A stretch of 64,000 nucleotides of DNA from Armatimonas rosea (GCF_014202505.1 NZ_JACHGW010000007.1:1-64000); one strand, 5' to 3'. Positions 26,782 through 36,837 are shown, counted from the stretch's first letter. A program made the numbers and translations. The notes: generated from the sequence alone by a model not told the origin.

Positions 26782-27666
26782 ATGCGTCTCTCAACCACCA
26801 CACTCGTTGCTACTCTTGTCGCCCTGCCTACCCTCGCACAGGCACAGACCGTCCGCTCCGCCAGCGGAGCCAATGCGGCCGCGATCCTCTCCACAGTCAA
26901 CGACTTCCGCGCCGACCTCGGGGGAGCCAATAATGGGATCAATGCCCACGCCGGCTCCGATGGCCGCCGCGAGATCAACTGGGACGCGGTTCCGATCGGG
27001 TTCTCCGCGCCCAACACGCTCAACGCCAACTTCTTCAACCAGAACTCCCAGCGTGGTCTCCAGCTGGTCCCGACCGCCGGCGTGACGGGATTTATGGTAA
27101 GCGATGGCGACAGCACCAACCTCGGTGGGACCAACGGTGCAGGGGTGCGCTTCAATAACCTCAACGATACCTACGCTAGTACCTTCACCACCTTTACCCC
27201 CCAGAAGCTCTTCACGTCGCTGGGGAGCAATGTCTACGATGTGACCTTCTTTGTTCCGCTGACAGGGCCGGTTCTCCCCGGAAGCACGCCCGCGCTCGTG
27301 AGCGGCTTTGGCTCAGTCTTCACCGATGTGGACACGGTGGGGGCGACCACGATCCAGTACTTCGATAAGAACAACGTCTCCCTAGGCACCTTTAGCGCTC
27401 CCGTCCAGAACCTTGGCCTCTCGTTTATCGGGGTCTCTTTTGGCTCCGCGACGATCTCCCGAGTCCGCATCACCCAGGGAACGACCGCCCTCGGTCCCGC
27501 CGACAACCCCGGTGCCGGCCAGGATGTCGTGGTCGCGGATGACTTTATCTACGGTGAGCCCGTCGCTGCGGCTTCGACCAGCGCACCGGAGCCAGGGACA
27601 CTCGCCTTCCTCGCGCTGGGAGGGACGCTCACCCTGATTCGTTGCCGTCGCCGCCGATTGAAATAG
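26782..27666 (+). CDS. PEP-CTERM sorted extracellular protein
   Basis: A 294-residue secreted protein: signal peptide (TLVATLVALPTLAQA), a beta-rich body without recognised domain, then a C-terminal sorting signal APEPGTLAFLALGG, a hydrophobic stretch and the basic end RCRRRRLK. PEP-CTERM proteins are cut and sorted by an exosortase, usually to exopolysaccharide-rich surfaces. No exosortase is in the window. The last codons and the stop lie inside a dispersed repeat that begins at 27650. Confidence 0.85.
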   Translation: MRLSTTTLVATLVALPTLAQAQTVRSASGANAAAILSTVNDFRADLGGANNGINAHAGSDGRREINWDAVPIGFSAPNTLNANFFNQNSQRGLQLVPTAGVTGFMVSDGDSTNLGGTNGAGVRFNNLNDTYASTFTTFTPQKLFTSLGSNVYDVTFFVPLTGPVLPGSTPALVSGFGSVFTDVDTVGATTIQYFDKNNVSLGTFSAPVQNLGLSFIGVSFGSATISRVRITQGTTALGPADNPGAGQDVVVADDFIYGEPVAAASTSAPEPGTLAFLALGGTLTLIRCRRRRLK

Positions 27667-27707
27667 GCGTCTGCAGTGGCCCTTGGCCGCAAAGCCCGTT
27701 CCGGGCT
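27650..27707 (+). repeat. Dispersed palindromic repeat, copy 1
   Basis: Matches the unit at 29535-29592 (shared core GCCGCAAAGCCCGT) with few differences. It starts inside the PEP-CTERM gene and supplies its stop codon. A partly complementary GGGGGCTTT plus T-rich run (27727-27750) follows and may terminate transcription. Confidence 0.7.
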
Positions 27708-27753
27708 CCCGAGCTATGAAGAAACCGGGGGCTTTGGGGCGGGCTTTTTCTGC

Positions 27754-27759
27754 TAGAAT
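27754..27759 (+). promoter_or_regulatory. -10 (TAGAAT) of the 27769 gene
   Basis: GCTAGAAT ends 9 nt before ATG 27769; there is no ribosome site. Nearly leaderless. Confidence 0.5.
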
Positions 27760-27768
27760 GTCGCAAGA

Positions 27769-28815
27769 ATGGCGATGACCGAGGCAGACTATCTCGCAAA
27801 AGCAAGTGATCCTACGACGAGTGGTGCGGAGCTGGAGGCACTCTGGATTGAGATCGGGAGCTTCACGTTCCCGCTGGGGGGGAGCGCTGCGACCCGCATT
27901 CAGCACACGATTGCCAAGAACCCGAACCTCACGCCGCACCTTGCCAAGCAGTGCTTCGGACAGCTCTCAAGCTCACTTGCCGACAACCCTGCACTTTCGC
28001 TACTCTTTCTAGAGAACCCGACACTCGCCGAGCAGGCCGCCGAGCTGACCCTGCTGCGCATGACCCGGCGCACCGACTCTCCGGCGACGATTTTAGAGAT
28101 CCTCACCCGCCATTCGATCCCGCAGGTGCGCGAGGCCGCCCGACTCCATGTCACTCTCTTTGGGGAAGCAACCGAGGAGCAAGTGCGCCAAGAGCTACAA
28201 AGCATCCCGGTCGGGGGAAAAGCCAACCTCACCGAGCTACATTCCTGGGGGCTGGTTCCGGGCTGGCTTGCGACCCATCACAAGATCAAAACTATGCCTC
28301 CCCAGCTTCCGAAAAACAACCTGGTCCTCGATCCCAATCCGCTGACCGCTTCCGAGAGCAAGTGGATCCAGGAGCTGCTCCAACTCTACATGGCTGAACC
28401 GACCAGACCTCCCTTTGGAACTGCAAGAGAATCGGGCCAGGGATGGGCAATGACACTGTGTAAGGTAGCGGTTCCCCTAGACGTGCTGGTACTCACGGGA
28501 GACTGGGATATCTTGCTCCTGCGGTCGGACACTCCCGAGAACCTGAAGCCGGGCTTGATTGCGGAGAGCAGCCGGTGGAAAAATGGGCTGGTGGGTACCC
28601 TGGCACGTGCGGCCTGTCTCTCGGGCTGGTATCTGCACGAAGAAGCCCTCTCCACCCGCTGGATTCGCCGTCTCGGGGCAGCACTAAACCCTCGCCTCAC
28701 CGAAAAAGACCAGAAGCGCTTGATGGATGATGCCAATGCAATTGTGCGGGCGGTGGCCCGGGATTCAAAACTACGAGATAGGATAATGGACTATGGATGC
28801 GATGGAGCAGTATGA
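27769..28815 (+). CDS. Hypothetical protein with helical repeats
   Basis: A 348-residue cytoplasmic protein. The first half has short helical repeats with the pattern IAKNPNLTPHLAKQCF, SLADNPALSLLFLENP and LTRHSIPQVREAA, reminiscent of leucine-rich-repeat variant or HEAT-like arrays. The second half has no recognised motif. The stop overlaps the start of the PhyH gene by 23 nt, so they are probably co-transcribed. Function unknown. Confidence 0.6.
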   Translation: MAMTEADYLAKASDPTTSGAELEALWIEIGSFTFPLGGSAATRIQHTIAKNPNLTPHLAKQCFGQLSSSLADNPALSLLFLENPTLAEQAAELTLLRMTRRTDSPATILEILTRHSIPQVREAARLHVTLFGEATEEQVRQELQSIPVGGKANLTELHSWGLVPGWLATHHKIKTMPPQLPKNNLVLDPNPLTASESKWIQELLQLYMAEPTRPPFGTARESGQGWAMTLCKVAVPLDVLVLTGDWDILLLRSDTPENLKPGLIAESSRWKNGLVGTLARAACLSGWYLHEEALSTRWIRRLGAALNPRLTEKDQKRLMDDANAIVRAVARDSKLRDRIMDYGCDGAV

Positions 28816-29533
28816 AAAAGACGGTTATGCGATCTTCCGCGATGTGCTCGATGCGGAGCTAATCCGCGAGGCGAGTGCGCATGTGGAGTGGCTACAGAAG
28901 AAACACCCCGATATACGGCCCGAGAAGCTGGACTGGTTTCTGGTGCTCAACGACCCGTTCTGGGTGCGTCTGGTGGCGGATGAGCGGCTGCTGGATATCG
29001 CGGAGAGGTTTATCGGGCCCAATATCGCGCTCTTTGCCAGCCACTACTTTGCCAAGCCGCCCCACGACGGCCTGCCGGTGCTGTGGCACCAGGATGGCAG
29101 CTACTGGCCGCTCGATCCCTGTGAGGTGGTGACTCTCTGGCTGGCGGTGGACGACTCGACACCCGAGAACGGCTGCCTGAGAGTGATCCCAGGGACCCAC
29201 ACGCTGGCATTCCAGGAGCACGTCAAGGACACCAGTGTCGAGAACGTGCTCTCGTCGGGGATTGCGGGGGTGGACGAGCGCTCCACAGTCGATGTGATCC
29301 TCAAGGCGGGGGATGTCTCGGTGCACCACCCCAATCTCATCCACGGAAGCGATGCCAACACGTCGGATAAGCGCCGCTGTGGCCTGACCATTCGCTACAT
29401 CCCGACCAGCACGCGCATCACCAAGCCGATTGGTGCGCCGTTCTTGCTCCGCGGCCAAGCCGTCCCCGGTGTTAATGACTACCGAGAGCGGCCTGTGTAC
29501 GTGGAAGGGGAGCACTTCCCCTTCCGCCACTGA
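28793..29533 (+). CDS. Phytanoyl-CoA dioxygenase (PhyH) family oxygenase
   Basis: A 246-residue Fe(II)/2-oxoglutarate oxygenase. The iron triad is visible as H99-Q-D101 (WHQDGSYW) and H184 (LIHGSDAN), with the 2-oxoglutarate arginine in RRCGLTIRY just after. Members hydroxylate diverse small molecules; many bacterial ones act on natural-product or sugar-derived substrates, so the substrate is open. ATG 28793 is the first of two close starts, the other being 28802. Overlaps the upstream unknown gene. Confidence 0.88.
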   Translation: MDAMEQYEKDGYAIFRDVLDAELIREASAHVEWLQKKHPDIRPEKLDWFLVLNDPFWVRLVADERLLDIAERFIGPNIALFASHYFAKPPHDGLPVLWHQDGSYWPLDPCEVVTLWLAVDDSTPENGCLRVIPGTHTLAFQEHVKDTSVENVLSSGIAGVDERSTVDVILKAGDVSVHHPNLIHGSDANTSDKRRCGLTIRYIPTSTRITKPIGAPFLLRGQAVPGVNDYRERPVYVEGEHFPFRH

Positions 29534-29534
29534 T

Positions 29535-29670
29535 CGCCGATTGGAAATCGGCGTCTGCAATAGCCTTCGGCCGCAAAGCCCGTGCCGGGCTACCAATGCT
29601 GTCCCCAGCCCGGCACGGGCTTTGCGGCGGAGGAACGACGCCATTGCAGACGCCCAATTCGACTGGGCGA
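29535..29670. repeat. Dispersed palindromic repeat, copies 2 and 3 as an inverted pair
   Basis: The left unit (29535-29592) is homologous to 27650-27707. The right unit (29606-29670) is the same sequence reversed, with the shared GGCGTCTGCAAT and GCCGCAAAGCCCGTGCCGGG parts. It fills the gap between two convergent stop codons and resembles a REP doublet or MITE. Confidence 0.75.
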
Positions 29671-30528
29671 TTACAGATACGGCGTGAGGTTGGCCTTGGC
29701 GCGGATCAGCCCGAGCTTGTCGCCCTCGACACTGCCGTTGTAGCGGAAGTCCTCCAGCTCAATGGCGATGGTATCGTCGAAGCCGTGGCGCTGGAGCTCG
29801 CCCAGGACCCAGGCCCAGTTGACCACGCCCTCACCGGGGATGCAGTAGCGCCAGTCGCCGCCGCCGCAGTGGACCGGGCGGTCGAGGCTGGGGCCAAGGT
29901 TGCCGTAGAGATAGGCACCGTCGCCGTCGAGCTGCGTGTCCTTGCCGTGGGCATGGATCGCGCGGCCCCCGAACTCCCGCAGGAAGCGCTGGTAGTCCAC
30001 GCCGATACGCACGAGGTGGCTTGGGTCGTAGTTGATCCCAAACTCGTCGCCGGGGACCACCGCAAACATGGCGCGCAGGGTCTCGGGAGTGACACCTAGC
30101 GCGTTGTTGTTGGGCCCCGGCCAGCCCTCCACCGCGATTCGCACGCCAAGCCGCGCGGCCACTTTTGCCACCTCGGGGAAGCTCTTGCTCCAGTTTTCCA
30201 GGCTCACCCGGCGGCTCTGGGTGCTATCGGGCGGGTTGAAGGTCGTAAAGGCCTTGGTAAAGCCCTGTGCTGCCATCGCCTCCAGCCCCGCGCTACAGGC
30301 CTCGATGCCCTTCTTCTGCACTGCTTCGTCGGTGGAGAGCAGGTCACGCGTGCCGCCGAGATCGCAGGTTCCCAGCCCCAGCCCATTGGCCTTGAGCGCC
30401 GCGACATTCTCCGGGCTCGGCGAGCCTAAGTCGATCGAGCCAAAGCCGTTCTCTGCGGCCCAGGCCGCCAGCTCTGCGAAGGGGATGCGCCCTAGCGCCC
30501 CCGGAATCCGAAATCCAACCTGAATCAT
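29671..30528 (-). CDS. Sugar phosphate isomerase/epimerase, TIM-barrel (AP_endonuc_2) family
   Basis: A 285-residue TIM-barrel protein of the xylose-isomerase-like group (IolE/IolI type). Metal-site candidates include the Glu in RIAVEGWPG, the Asp/His pair in NYDPSHLVRIG and IHAHGKD, and a late Glu in IAIELEDF. Likely isomerises or epimerises a sugar or inositol derivative. It has a good ribosome site (AGGAGA) and lies 9 nt after the esterase gene. It is the last gene of the long minus-strand run. Confidence 0.82.
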   Translation of the reverse strand: MIQVGFRIPGALGRIPFAELAAWAAENGFGSIDLGSPSPENVAALKANGLGLGTCDLGGTRDLLSTDEAVQKKGIEACSAGLEAMAAQGFTKAFTTFNPPDSTQSRRVSLENWSKSFPEVAKVAARLGVRIAVEGWPGPNNNALGVTPETLRAMFAVVPGDEFGINYDPSHLVRIGVDYQRFLREFGGRAIHAHGKDTQLDGDGAYLYGNLGPSLDRPVHCGGGDWRYCIPGEGVVNWAWVLGELQRHGFDDTIAIELEDFRYNGSVEGDKLGLIRAKANLTPYL

Positions 30529-30537
30529 TTACTTCTC

Positions 30538-31497
30538 CTAGAGATCACTCATAAAGTCAAACACAATATCCGAGCAGCCGGGGAGTCCCTCGTGCCCGAA
30601 GTCGGGGTAGATCACGAGGTTTTTCTTGCTGGTGATCTTGTTGTAGGCCGCAAACTGCGTGCTGGGCGGGCAGATCGTGTCCATCAGGCCCACCGGCATG
30701 AGCACCTCGGCTTGAATGCGCGGCGCGAGGTGCTGGTTGTCGATGTAGCCCAGGCGCTCCCACCAGAGGTCCTCTTGCTCGTGGCGTGGGTCGAAGTTGC
30801 GGAAAAACGTGGCGAGCTCCTCGTAGGCACCCTTGGCGAGGTCCATCTCCCAGACACGCTTGTAGTCGCACAAGAACGGGAAGGTGGGGGCGGCTTTCTT
30901 GAGAGTGGGGGTGAGCGACGCACAGGCCAGGGTCAAGCCGCCGCCCTGCGAGCCCCCGAGTGCGCCCACACGGCTCGCATCGACTTCGTCGAAGCCCATC
31001 ACGATCCGGGCCAGTAGCGCCGTGTCGAGATAGACATTGCGGTAGTAGAGCTTCTCCGGGCTATCGGCGAGGCCGCGGATGATATGCCCCCGCAGCGTGT
31101 TGCCCTTCACCCCGCCCACGTCCTCGGATTTCCCACCCTGGCCGCGGCAGTCTAGCGAGGCAATCGAGAATCCCTGCGCCACATAGGGCAGCTTGCCTAC
31201 CCAGTCGCCCGAGTGGCCGGAGTAGCCATGGAACTCGACAATCGCAGGGTGGGGCGTCGTCGCCTGCTTGGGCCGTAGGTACTTGGCATAGACCCGTGCG
31301 CCACCGATCCCTGTGAACCAGAGATGGAAGCACTCGGCGTGGTGTGTCTTGAGCGTGTGGGGGATCAGCTCTACCTGCGGATCGTGGCCGTCCAGCTCCG
31401 CGAGCGCCTTGTCCCAGAACGCATCGAAGTCCGCCGGGCGCGGGTTGCGCCCCTCATACGCATAGAGCCGCTCCAGCGGCATGTCTACCTGTGGCAT
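30538..31497 (-). CDS. Acetyl-xylan esterase / cephalosporin-C deacetylase family esterase
   Basis: A 319-residue alpha/beta hydrolase of the AXE1 type. HGYSGHSGDW forms the oxyanion region, the nucleophile serine is in LGGSQGGG, and the late PDFGHEGLPG supplies the histidine; an Asp in LMDTICPPS fits the acid. It has no signal peptide, so it acts on acetylated oligosaccharides inside the cell. Starts 9 nt after the preceding stop and is followed by a sugar isomerase. Confidence 0.85.
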   Translation of the reverse strand: MPQVDMPLERLYAYEGRNPRPADFDAFWDKALAELDGHDPQVELIPHTLKTHHAECFHLWFTGIGGARVYAKYLRPKQATTPHPAIVEFHGYSGHSGDWVGKLPYVAQGFSIASLDCRGQGGKSEDVGGVKGNTLRGHIIRGLADSPEKLYYRNVYLDTALLARIVMGFDEVDASRVGALGGSQGGGLTLACASLTPTLKKAAPTFPFLCDYKRVWEMDLAKGAYEELATFFRNFDPRHEQEDLWWERLGYIDNQHLAPRIQAEVLMPVGLMDTICPPSTQFAAYNKITSKKNLVIYPDFGHEGLPGCSDIVFDFMSDL

Positions 31498-31506
31498 GGT
31501 AAAAAC

Positions 31507-33372
31507 TCACTTTTTCTCAGAGATTTGACGGAGCGTCTCGCGGTCGGCGGGGCGCTCACTGGGGTCGATTGCAAAGCGTGCCTCGTCGGCGAGTAGCTCT
31601 TGGCGGCGGCGCTCCAGGCGCTCCGCAAGGCCCTTCTGCCGTGAGGCAACATAGATCGCGACTTTGTGCTGGGTGTCGCGGACCTCAATGCCGGTCTTGG
31701 TGGCCTTCCAGACAACAGACGTGACACCGTCGGCGTCTACACGGACGACCTCGGCGGGCTTTTGGAGGTAGCCAGGCAAGGGGAAGGCAAAGACCGCGGC
31801 GCGGGGCGCCCCAAAGACAAAGACCTTCTTCTCCAGCTCGGGCGTGTAGGCGGTGTCGCAGGCGAAGCAGAGGGCGCCGCGGGACGAGGCGATCACGGAG
31901 AGCTCCCACTTGTCCTTGGTGGCGGCAAAGTGAGTCGCGGCCCCCTCCAGATAGAACGGCTCCAGGAGGCGAATCTCGCGGCCGATGCGCTGCATCTCGG
32001 GGAACGTGTCCGGAAACTTGACCCACGAAATGGGCTTGAGATTGAACCAGTAGAGGCTCGTGATGCGGCTGGCGAGCGCGTGGTAGGCTTGCAGGCGCAG
32101 CTCGTCGGGCGTCGGGGCACCGCGGGGCCGCCAGCCGTTCCAGTCATCGTGGGGGCCTTGCGACCAGTACGCGGTCGGAGCGGGCTTGTAGCACTCCCGC
32201 AGGCTTCGGCACAGCTCCCCGATAGTCTCCAGTGGCGCGCCCCACGCGATCTTCACACCGCCCGGCCAGTCGTAGCCGCGCCAGGAGTCCGTGGCGGGGG
32301 CACAGACCCGGTAGGCATCGTAGTGGGGAAAGTCTGAGATCCCGGCGTAGCGGCACCAGTAGCGCGGGTCGCTCCAGGTGACTGTCGTGGCGAGGCGGCT
32401 CGTCGCAAAGGGCGCGAGCTTACTCCAGACCTCCTGGGGTGCCGTTGGGCCCTTGCGCCCGCCGTACTGCGGCTCACCGAGAAACTCGACCGCGTGCACT
32501 TTCGGCAAGACGCGCTCGTTGTCGTAGCTCGCAAGGGGCTGGCAGGCGTGGAAGTGCTTGAGCGGATACTTCTCACTGAGCGCCGTGTCCGAGTAGCCGG
32601 GGACAAGCGGGATATGGGCGGCGTTGATATGGACTTTCTTCAGCGCCTGGAGATACGGCTCGTCGGTGAGGTACTTCTCGCCCACCCAGCCGCCCGAGAT
32701 ATCGAACGCCTCACGCTTGATCCGCTGGTGTGCCCAGAGGAAGCCGGTGCTGAGCTTGACCTCGATCAGGCAGTAGGTGAGTGGGAGTTTGCCGGTCTCT
32801 AGTGTCAGGGCACAGAAGTCGTGGGCGGGAAGAGTGCGCATGTCGGGGGCGAGCGGCGGTGTTGGAGAGAAGCGGTTGGGGAACTTCGGATCGGCGGGCA
32901 GCCAGAGACGCACGGACTCGACACGAACCTGGGCCTTTGCGCGATTTTCCAGATGCAGGATGAGTCTGTCGGGCTGGACTCCCTCCCCGAGAAAGGTCGC
33001 CGCGGCAATTGTCTGCTCGCTCGGCTTCAGAGGCACACGCACCCCGGGCTGGTCTTCGTCCCACTGAAGCGTCACCGACTCGGGGAGCGCGGTGAGCTGG
33101 TTGAACGTCAGGACCGTGAGCTGGCCGGGAACGACTTGAACCGCGGCATCGGGGGCATCGTGCGGAAAGTCGCACCAGCCCCAGCTCCCACTGGCGAGTC
33201 GCTCCGCCGGGTTCTCGCCCTCGATAAGCAAGTCGGGCCGGCGGAAGGGGGAGTCGCCGCGGACAATCAGGCGCACCAGCGCACCTGGTGAGGGAGGGAC
33301 AGGGCGGAAGAACTTCAGCGTCTGCACCGACACATGGGGCGTCACACTGACCCCAACTACCTCGACAGCCAC
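31507..33372 (-). CDS. Large hypothetical protein, glycosidase-like
   Basis: A 621-residue protein without assured family. The first 200 residues are beta-rich (VSVTPHVSVQTLKFF, VRVESVRLWLP). The middle has TIM-barrel-like segments such as HINAAHIPLVPGYSD, VTWSDPRYW and DDWNGWRPRGAPTPDELRLQ, with YHALASRITSLYWFNLKP. The last 150 residues are again beta-rich. The layout recalls putative glycoside hydrolases with an N-terminal sandwich, but no catalytic pair can be named. There is no signal peptide. The GTG start follows the darA stop by 4 nt; it is in an operon with the esterase and isomerase. Confidence 0.65.
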   Translation of the reverse strand: MAVEVVGVSVTPHVSVQTLKFFRPVPPSPGALVRLIVRGDSPFRRPDLLIEGENPAERLASGSWGWCDFPHDAPDAAVQVVPGQLTVLTFNQLTALPESVTLQWDEDQPGVRVPLKPSEQTIAAATFLGEGVQPDRLILHLENRAKAQVRVESVRLWLPADPKFPNRFSPTPPLAPDMRTLPAHDFCALTLETGKLPLTYCLIEVKLSTGFLWAHQRIKREAFDISGGWVGEKYLTDEPYLQALKKVHINAAHIPLVPGYSDTALSEKYPLKHFHACQPLASYDNERVLPKVHAVEFLGEPQYGGRKGPTAPQEVWSKLAPFATSRLATTVTWSDPRYWCRYAGISDFPHYDAYRVCAPATDSWRGYDWPGGVKIAWGAPLETIGELCRSLRECYKPAPTAYWSQGPHDDWNGWRPRGAPTPDELRLQAYHALASRITSLYWFNLKPISWVKFPDTFPEMQRIGREIRLLEPFYLEGAATHFAATKDKWELSVIASSRGALCFACDTAYTPELEKKVFVFGAPRAAVFAFPLPGYLQKPAEVVRVDADGVTSVVWKATKTGIEVRDTQHKVAIYVASRQKGLAERLERRRQELLADEARFAIDPSERPADRETLRQISEKK

Positions 33373-33376
33373 GGGC

Positions 33377-33706
33377 TTAAAATCTTTCGAAGCGCTCGAC
33401 GTCCACTACCCAGGCGATTGCCCCACCTACCTCAACCTCGACGGGGGAGGGGATAAACGTGCCCACCGGCCCGGCATCGGGCGGCAGGACATTGACATAC
33501 TGCTTACGGCTTTTGCTCGCCTCGTTGATCAGGCCGAGCACTCTTTCCACGTCCTTGTCGTCGGCCCCAATCAGCAACGTTATGTTGCCCTCCCGAAGGA
33601 AGCCCCCCGTTGAGCCGATCTTTGTAAACTTGAACCCGTTCCTGAGCAGACTTTCGCTGATCTTTCCCCGGTCCCGGTCGTGGACGACGGCGATTACTAG
33701 TTTCAC
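33377..33706 (-). CDS. darA: Cyclic-di-AMP receptor, DarA/PstA PII-like protein
   Basis: A 109-residue trimeric PII-like protein that binds c-di-AMP and relays it to partners, known from Firmicutes. It begins MKLVIAVVHDRD and carries GSTGGFLREGNITLLIG, the family signature, and ends VEVGGAIAWVVDVERF. The GTG at 33706 gives exactly the family length and N-terminus. This start lies inside rluB, in another frame of the same strand, with a 203-nt overlap. No diadenylate cyclase gene is in the window. Confidence 0.9.
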   Translation of the reverse strand: MKLVIAVVHDRDRGKISESLLRNGFKFTKIGSTGGFLREGNITLLIGADDKDVERVLGLINEASKSRKQYVNVLPPDAGPVGTFIPSPVEVEVGGAIAWVVDVERFERF

Positions 33707-34487
33707 TTTGTGTAGAATCCTCTCCCTTGACTTCGGGGCCATTATACGCCATGATGGCCTCAATTTCCCAGCGCGTGAGCTCTCGCCACTGCCCAGGCTC
33801 AAGATTTCCAATCAGCACGGGGCCGACTTGGACCCGCACCAGCCGTACCACGGGATGCCCGACCGTGTCCATCATGCGACGGATCTGGCGGTTGCGGCCC
33901 TCGTGGATAATCATCTCCAATCGCGTGTAGCCCTTGCTGGACCGTCCCAGCTTGGTCACCTGCGCCTTGGCGGTCTTGCGTGTCTCGCCCGCCAGCGAGA
34001 GCCCCCGCGCCAGCCGACTGAGCGTGTCCGAGTCGGGCGAGCCCTCCACGGTCACGATATAGGTCTTGCCCAGGCTCATGCTGGGGTGCGTGACCTTGTA
34101 GATAAAATCGCCATCGTCGGAGAGCAGGATCAGGCCCTCGGAGTCGGCGTCGAGCCGCCCGGCGGGCTTGAGCTTGGCACCGGGAATCTCTACCAGATCG
34201 ACGACTTTCTTCTGCGCATGCGGATCGCTGACCGTCGAGACATAGCCCTCCGGCTTGTGCAGCGCGACATAGTGCCGCTTGCCGATCTCTTTGAGTGCCT
34301 TCCCATCGACCTGGATCTTCTGCTTGGTAGGATCGACCTGGACCCCCATCTCCGTCACCACGATGCCATCTACCTTCACACGCCCGCCCTTGATCAGCTC
34401 CTCGGCGCGGCGGCGCGAAGCCGCCCCCGCATCCGCGATGGCTTTCTGAAGACGAACGGTCGTGGGACTCGTTGGTTGCTCACTCAT
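33504..34487 (-). CDS. rluB: Pseudouridine synthase RluB/RsuA family with basic tail
   Basis: A 327-residue enzyme: N-terminal S4 RNA-binding domain (residues 10-65; SRRRAEELIKGGRVKVDG), then the RsuA-type catalytic domain with the catalytic Asp in AGRLDADSEGLILLSDDG and HEGRNRQIRRM. It modifies uridine in rRNA. After residue 250 comes a disordered Arg/Gly/Lys-rich tail of about 77 residues; the last 67 are encoded in the region that also encodes darA in another frame. The ATG overlaps the Uma2 stop (ATGA). Confidence 0.9.
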   Translation of the reverse strand: MSEQPTSPTTVRLQKAIADAGAASRRRAEELIKGGRVKVDGIVVTEMGVQVDPTKQKIQVDGKALKEIGKRHYVALHKPEGYVSTVSDPHAQKKVVDLVEIPGAKLKPAGRLDADSEGLILLSDDGDFIYKVTHPSMSLGKTYIVTVEGSPDSDTLSRLARGLSLAGETRKTAKAQVTKLGRSSKGYTRLEMIIHEGRNRQIRRMMDTVGHPVVRLVRVQVGPVLIGNLEPGQWRELTRWEIEAIMAYNGPEVKGEDSTQSETSNRRRPRPGPGKDQRKSAQERVQVYKDRLNGGLPSGGQHNVADWGRRQGRGKSARPDQRGEQKP

Positions 34488-35041
34488 GGCAAGAGCTCGC
34501 TAACCGTAAGGGGTGCACTCGGGCGGGAGAGCGGCGCGACCTGCTCGGTCTCGGTGTAGGTGCGAATATCAAGGTAGTCCTCTCCCTGTGGGGTGCGGTG
34601 AACCAGCAAGCGCCGGTGTGCGACATCAACGATCCAGTACTCGTCAATATGTGCGAGAGCATAGAGCCGGAGTTTAATATTTTTGTCCCAGCCCAGCGTG
34701 GCATCCGAGACTTCGACAACAAGAACGCAATCCGCGGCGGTCGGGGTCTCCGAGAAGCTCTCGGTGGGCTGATTGAGCACAAAGGCATCGGGTTCAGGGT
34801 CACTATCTTCACTTACCTGGATCGGTGCCTGTGATCCCACAAACTCCCAGCCAAAGAGCTGCTCCAGCGCCCGCCGAACCCGCTTGGTGGCGTGGACATG
34901 GCGTGGGTTTTGCGGCATCTTCTCCAGTAGGTCTCCGTGGATGTACTCCGAGGTCCCGGGAACGACTAAGCCGCCATCGACCAGCAAGCGCACCTGAGCA
35001 CGTGTCAGGGGCAGGCGGCGTGGGAGGGCTAGCGTTTCCAT
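34484..35041 (-). CDS. Uma2-family (DUF820) putative endonuclease
   Basis: A 185-residue protein of the Uma2/DUF820 family, a PD-(D/E)XK-like nuclease fold of unknown biological role, expanded in cyanobacteria, Chloroflexota and Armatimonadota. Visible: EYIHGDLLEKMP, the acidic EPDAFVL, and the core VVEVSDATLGWDKNIKLRLYA (Glu, Asp, Lys). The frame is open far upstream, but ATG 35041 gives the family start and has a TACGAT box 6 nt before it; only 4 nt separate it from the preceding stop. Confidence 0.88.
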   Translation of the reverse strand: METLALPRRLPLTRAQVRLLVDGGLVVPGTSEYIHGDLLEKMPQNPRHVHATKRVRRALEQLFGWEFVGSQAPIQVSEDSDPEPDAFVLNQPTESFSETPTAADCVLVVEVSDATLGWDKNIKLRLYALAHIDEYWIVDVAHRRLLVHRTPQGEDYLDIRTYTETEQVAPLSRPSAPLTVSELLP

Positions 35042-35045
35042 GCCT

Positions 35046-36076
<1,031 letters not shown>

Positions 36077-36080
<4 letters not shown>

Positions 36081-36826
36081 GATTTTTGATAGACGCGGAC
36101 GTAGTCGATCTCGTAGCGGGTCGGGAAAGAAGAATGCGCCGGGTCTCCGCCGTTCTGGCCGCCGATGGCAAGATTTAAAAGCAAGTAGTGCGGTTGTTTG
36201 AAGGGGCACTTTCCATCGGGGTTGGTTGCTTTTGATAACTCCACACGGTTGAGCGAGCGCCCGTCCACAAAGATCTCCAGGGCGGTTTCATCCCAGTCCA
36301 AGCGCCAGACATGGAACTTCTTCGCCCAGTCTTTCCCCAGCGACGGCAGGGGAGTCTTGGTGCTGGCCCACTTGGCATTCCAGCGCTGCTTGGTTCCCCA
36401 GGCCACATTGGCAAGGAGCTGGCCGCGGTAGAACTCCATAATGTCCACCTCGCCATTGCTGGGCCACTCGCCGTCGTTGCCGAGGGTCCAGAACGCCGGC
36501 CAGAGCCCGAGCTGTGTGTCAATCCGGGCCTTCATCTCGAAGCGCCCGTACTGAAAGCTCTGCAACCCCGACGATGTCAGACTGGCCGCCGTGTACTCCG
36601 CAAACTCCCGATTCTCGCGCCAGTTCTTACTGCCAGGCTTAAAGGCGGGGTTCTTGACTTTCTCGCGGCGCCCCTCGATGATCAGGTGGCCGTTCTCGCA
36701 CCAGGCGTTCTGCTCTTGATAAAACTGGTGCTCCTCGTTGCGGACAAAGCCGTGCTCAAGCTTCCAGTTCTTCGGGTCGGGAGGGCCGGGTTTATCAAAC
36801 TCATCGGCCCAGACTAGCTTATACAT
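36077..36826 (-). CDS. GH16 family endo-beta-glucanase
   Basis: A 249-residue glycoside hydrolase family 16 domain (laminarinase/lichenase type). The catalytic motif GEVDIMEF contains nucleophile and acid/base glutamates (ExDxxE). WPAFWTLGND, the early VWADEF and the final DYVRVYQ are typical. There is no signal peptide at ATG 36826, unusual for GH16, which normally acts outside the cell; the longer frame to 36868 adds none either. Coupled (ATGA) to the MetE-like gene. Confidence 0.92.
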
Positions 36827-36837
36827 ATAGTCCCTTT

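Noticed and set aside
33707-33721. TAGAAT on the + strand near 33712
   Set aside because: No + strand gene follows; it lies inside minus-strand rluB/darA and is probably chance.
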